Origin: Methanomassiliicoccales archaeon
Lineage (GTDB): Archaea > Thermoplasmatota > Thermoplasmata > Methanomassiliicoccales > JACIVX01
Assembly: GCA_028682925.1 (NCBI GenBank)
Contig: JAJRAG010000003.1
Location: 1 to 16,329, forward strand
Reading direction: 5' to 3'
DNA length: 16,329 nt
Below are positions 14,187 through 16,329 of this stretch, piece by piece; position 1 is the first letter of the stretch; the number at the start of each line of letters is the position of its first letter. A program made the translations under genes and the position numbers. The notes under the pieces were generated by a model, which worked only from the letters and a program-made list of their open reading frames with translations, searched no databases and was not told the DNA's origin.

Positions 14187-14660
14187 TCACCTAAGGCTAT
14201 GAGAAATCCATGCACTCTGACCGCGTTCCTCTTCAATTCCGACCTCGATCTTTGATACGTTGTCCGGGAAACAAATCTCTTCCAGAATGCGAGCAAGCAA
14301 CACTCTTGCCACCTCTTCTGCGCTTGCCTCCTCGGCATCCAGTATGGCTACGTCCTCCGAAGGAAAGACATATCTTTTCAGTCCGGCGATTGCTGTGACC
14401 TCATCACCGAGGGTCAAAACAATACGCGGGCAGTTCCCAGGCAACAGAACCCTGTGGTCGAAATCCTCTGCGATTCTTCTCATGACCTTCTTCAGCTCGA
14501 CGAAATCCATGATCATGCCTCTGTCACCCTTCTCACCGTGAACGACTAGCCTCAATCCATAGACATGACCATGAAGCCGACCACATTTTGAGTGCTCCGT
14601 GATGAAATGGCAGGCTGAGAATCTTATTCCTGCTTCTTTTCCGTCGATTTCGAGTCTCAT
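14187..14660 (-). CDS. queD: 6-carboxytetrahydropterin synthase (QueD/PTPS family)
   Basis: Converts 7,8-dihydroneopterin triphosphate to 6-carboxy-5,6,7,8-tetrahydropterin, the first committed step to preQ0; 157 residues. The T-fold active site is clear: zinc-binding His in FSACHFITEHSK, then CGRLHGHVYGL, where the catalytic cysteine is in the C-x3-HGH arrangement seen in QueD-type enzymes and the two His complete the zinc site. FDHRVLLP and DAEEASAEEVAR carry the conserved catalytic Asp-His and the pterin-anchoring Glu region. I prefer ATG 14660 because GGTGGG precedes it at good distance and homologues begin close to it; ATG 14678 would add six residues without a ribosome-binding site. It lies 26 nt after mtxX and 3 nt before queC, clearly one operon with both. 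Confidence 0.92.
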   Translation of the reverse strand: MRLEIDGKEAGIRFSACHFITEHSKCGRLHGHVYGLRLVVHGEKGDRGMIMDFVELKKVMRRIAEDFDHRVLLPGNCPRIVLTLGDEVTAIAGLKRYVFPSEDVAILDAEEASAEEVARVLLARILEEICFPDNVSKIEVGIEEERGQSAWISHSLR

Positions 14661-14686
14661 GTGTCCCACCCACATCATCTTCGGTA

Positions 14687-15478
14687 TTAGCTTTTTCGTT
14701 TTCCACTTAGAGCAGAGGCCAAAGCTATCGAATCAACATAGCTGGATTTCGCCCTTGATGTATCGATGAAAACACGATCGATGTTCAATACAATCGCCCC
14801 TAGAGCCTTTCCTCGTCCAAGGAAATGTAGTGTTCTAAAGATCAGGTTCCCAGATATTCCATCTGGTGCCAATATGAAATTCCTGTCGACGATTGCATCT
14901 TCTATCATAATCTCGCAGTTCTTGATGTCGAGACCAGCGACAATTCCTCTTTTGGTGATCTCTTCTGCATCAGAGAGAGTCCTATCGACGACTGGATGCC
15001 GTCCCATGTCGCCGAAACGGCCACCCGAGAGAACGCCAATTTTCGGCTCCACGCCAATCGCGTTCAGAAGACTCGTACCTAAATTGATGAATTCCATCTT
15101 CTCTTCAATCGTCCAACCTTCATCGACGCCGACCGGCGCGAGGAAGAAGAGCGGACCCTTCGGCGGCTGGAGCAGTGCGATTCTCAGTACTCTTTCGACC
15201 CTGAATATCTCTTTGATCGCCTGCATCGATGCAGTCGAGTCCAGAGTTCCACGCACTGCTGCGTCAATCTCCCCATTTCGAAGTGCACGGACAAGTTCCA
15301 TTGGGTCTTCAAAAATGATCGTGTGGCCCAAGCCCCGCTTGTTCGCAGTCGAAACGGTTCTCTTCACCTTGGCCTTGTCGATCTTTGCACCAATACCTAT
15401 GCGAGATTCTGGATTCCTGCAATTCTCCAGAATAGTCTTCAAGGAGAGCATCATACAACAATCATCGAACCTAATCAT
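14687..15478 (-). CDS. mtxX: MtxX / methanogenesis marker protein 4 family
   Basis: A 263-residue protein matching the MtxX/methanogenesis marker 4 family, related to phosphate acetyl/butyryltransferases and of undetermined biochemical role; it was named for its proximity to methyltransferase genes. Family-like blocks: SRIGIGAKI near the N-terminus, AAVRGTLDSTASMQAIKE, FFLAPVGVDEGW, GVLSGGRFGDMGRHPVVD, FILAPDGISGNLIFRTLHFLGRGKALGA and IDTSRAKSSY. The Gly-rich SGGR and NLIFR blocks are those expected for a phosphotransacylase-like active site. No signal peptide or membrane segment is seen. GGTGA lies about 9 nt before ATG 15478; an internal ATG at 15454 is possible. It heads the mtxX-queDCE unit. 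The family is known mainly from methanogens, which is the basis for the organism guess. The call rests on recalled motifs. Confidence 0.8.
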   Translation of the reverse strand: MIRFDDCCMMLSLKTILENCRNPESRIGIGAKIDKAKVKRTVSTANKRGLGHTIIFEDPMELVRALRNGEIDAAVRGTLDSTASMQAIKEIFRVERVLRIALLQPPKGPLFFLAPVGVDEGWTIEEKMEFINLGTSLLNAIGVEPKIGVLSGGRFGDMGRHPVVDRTLSDAEEITKRGIVAGLDIKNCEIMIEDAIVDRNFILAPDGISGNLIFRTLHFLGRGKALGAIVLNIDRVFIDTSRAKSSYVDSIALASALSGKRKS

Positions 15479-15540
15479 TTAACTTTTCACCAATCTAGCT
15501 CGACAATCCGATATTCCCGAATGCCTCCAGATCTCGTGTG

Positions 15541-15550
15541 GCATATAGAG
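15541..15550 (-). promoter_or_regulatory. candidate TATA box for mtxX-queDCE
   Basis: The minus strand reads CTCTATATGC, centred about 67 nt upstream of the mtxX start, predicting transcription from about 15519 and a leader near 40 nt. The gap between dph2 and mtxX (15479-15565) holds nothing else I can identify. Cotranscription from dph2 is also possible. Confidence 0.4.
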
Positions 15551-15565
15551 TATTTCCACAGAAGG

Positions 15566-16329
15566 TCAAGAATCGATCTGATCCAACTCGTATTCGCTCC
15601 ACTTCCTCAAACCAAGAGTGATCTCCATTTCAAGTGGGGTGAGCATCGGCTTGGGGTATCTAAGGAAATCGTCAACCGCAAGTCGCGGGCAGGCGGTAGA
15701 AACGTAGGCATCGGCCTCCAGAGGGAGCAGAGAGTCAGGATCGAATTCGTTCATGAGAACTATATCGGCCTTCCTTCCATTATCGATTGCGAGCTGTCTG
15801 AGACCAAATGCAAGATTGATCCTGTTCTGACCCGATTTCGTGGAGACAAGAATTAGGAACTTCTTAGCGTTCGATGCACGCGTAATTGCCCCGTGTCTTT
15901 GTCTGAGCACCCGATCTGCCAAATCCTTCAGCTCCCTTACCTCTTGAGCGATTGGATCGACGACAATCACTGGCTTCTTCGTCTGGATTGCCAGGGCCAA
16001 CGGATGAAAATCGCCACTGCCAAAATAAAGGAACTGTTCGACCTTGTCCTCAATCGAAGTCGCCGCAGATATATCGCAACCGAGGAGTTGTCCTTCATAC
16101 TTCAATCTGGTTCCTCCCTTTCCGACAAAGACCTGCTTGTCGTTCTCAAGCAACCAAGATCTCAATAAGGGCAAGTAATTGATATGTTGTACAGTGGTGA
16201 CCAGTCCAATACTTTGTTTCAACTTCGGAAGGAGCTTGGGCAGAAGCGGCGAGTAATCTACCTTTATCTCGGCTTCGACGAATAGAATGTTCTCCTTCAC
16301 ATGCATGCTTGGAATCTCAGCATGGCCAA
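15566..16329 (-). CDS. dph2: diphthamide synthase Dph2-type (3-amino-3-carboxypropyl histidine synthase), C-terminal part
   Basis: Archaeal Dph2 is a homodimeric 4Fe-4S enzyme that transfers a 3-amino-3-carboxypropyl group from SAM to the target histidine of elongation factor 2, the first diphthamide step. Reading through the window edge gives GHAEIPSMHVKENILFVEA, the family segment that follows the first domain; the N-terminus with the first cluster cysteine lies outside. The second and third cluster cysteines are present, in QLLGCDISAA and in STACPRLAVDDFLRYPKP, the latter followed by MLTPLE as in Dph2 proteins. YFGSGDFHPLALA is the shared phosphate/SAM-side motif. An ATG at 16306 lies inside the conserved region and is not the start. 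It sits 87 nt upstream of mtxX on the same strand, so it may be cotranscribed with the archaeosine genes. Confidence 0.93.
   Translation of the reverse strand, partial: GHAEIPSMHVKENILFVEAEIKVDYSPLLPKLLPKLKQSIGLVTTVQHINYLPLLRSWLLENDKQVFVGKGGTRLKYEGQLLGCDISAATSIEDKVEQFLYFGSGDFHPLALAIQTKKPVIVVDPIAQEVRELKDLADRVLRQRHGAITRASNAKKFLILVSTKSGQNRINLAFGLRQLAIDNGRKADIVLMNEFDPDSLLPLEADAYVSTACPRLAVDDFLRYPKPMLTPLEMEITLGLRKWSEYELDQIDS

Noticed and set aside
14766..15482. Long plus-strand ORF of 238 codons antisense to mtxX
   Set aside because: Its translation is rich in Ser, Pro, Arg and Ile without domain motifs, while the opposite strand encodes a recognisable family; it is a shadow.

Overview
The window is a gene-dense stretch of an archaeal chromosome, probably from the Thermoplasmatota or a related methanogen-affiliated euryarchaeal lineage. 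The archaeal evidence is a ThiD-ThiN fusion, a threonyl-tRNA synthetase with the archaeal editing domain, a Dph2-type diphthamide enzyme, a queDCE set (archaeosine precursor in archaea) and several TATA boxes placed about 26 nt from start codons, as in leaderless archaeal genes. A MtxX / methanogenesis-marker-4 homologue points to a methanogen or a descendant of one. The lineage is inferred, not shown directly. I see no tRNA, rRNA, CRISPR array or insertion sequence, and no gene-free gap over 300 bases.

Layout. (a) 1-848, minus strand: a small basic protein of unknown function, then the N-terminal part of a LUD-domain (LutB-like) protein cut by the window edge. (b) 981-5144, plus strand: thiDN, a GT4 glycosyltransferase, a VTT/DedA-like membrane protein and a second GT4 glycosyltransferase, tightly packed. 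thiDN makes thiamin phosphate; the other three look like a membrane glycoconjugate or glycolipid module. (c) 5232-6152, minus: a membrane-anchored FKBP-type prolyl isomerase. (d) 6268-8103, plus: threonyl-tRNA synthetase. (e) 8160-12790, minus: a complete leucine operon in the order leuA-leuC-leuD-leuB, preceded by a TATA box and a 20-codon leader ORF containing seven leucines. (f) 12868-15478, minus: mtxX-queD-queC-queE, where queDCE converts dihydroneopterin triphosphate-derived substrate to preQ0, the archaeosine precursor. (g) 15566-16329, minus: the C-terminal part of Dph2, the first diphthamide enzyme of EF-2.

The most notable observation is the leuA leader. A short ORF with its own Shine-Dalgarno sequence encodes MNVAWLRLQLILRLVPASLL and ends 24 nt before the preferred leuA start codon. 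Complementary segments around it could form mutually dependent hairpins at the leuA ribosome-binding site. This has the architecture of ribosome-mediated leucine attenuation, a mechanism known from bacteria and, as far as I know, not established in archaea. The second notable point is queE: its conserved N-terminus, including the substrate-binding QGEG motif, can only be translated from a CTG codon that overlaps the queC stop and has a near-perfect Shine-Dalgarno sequence.
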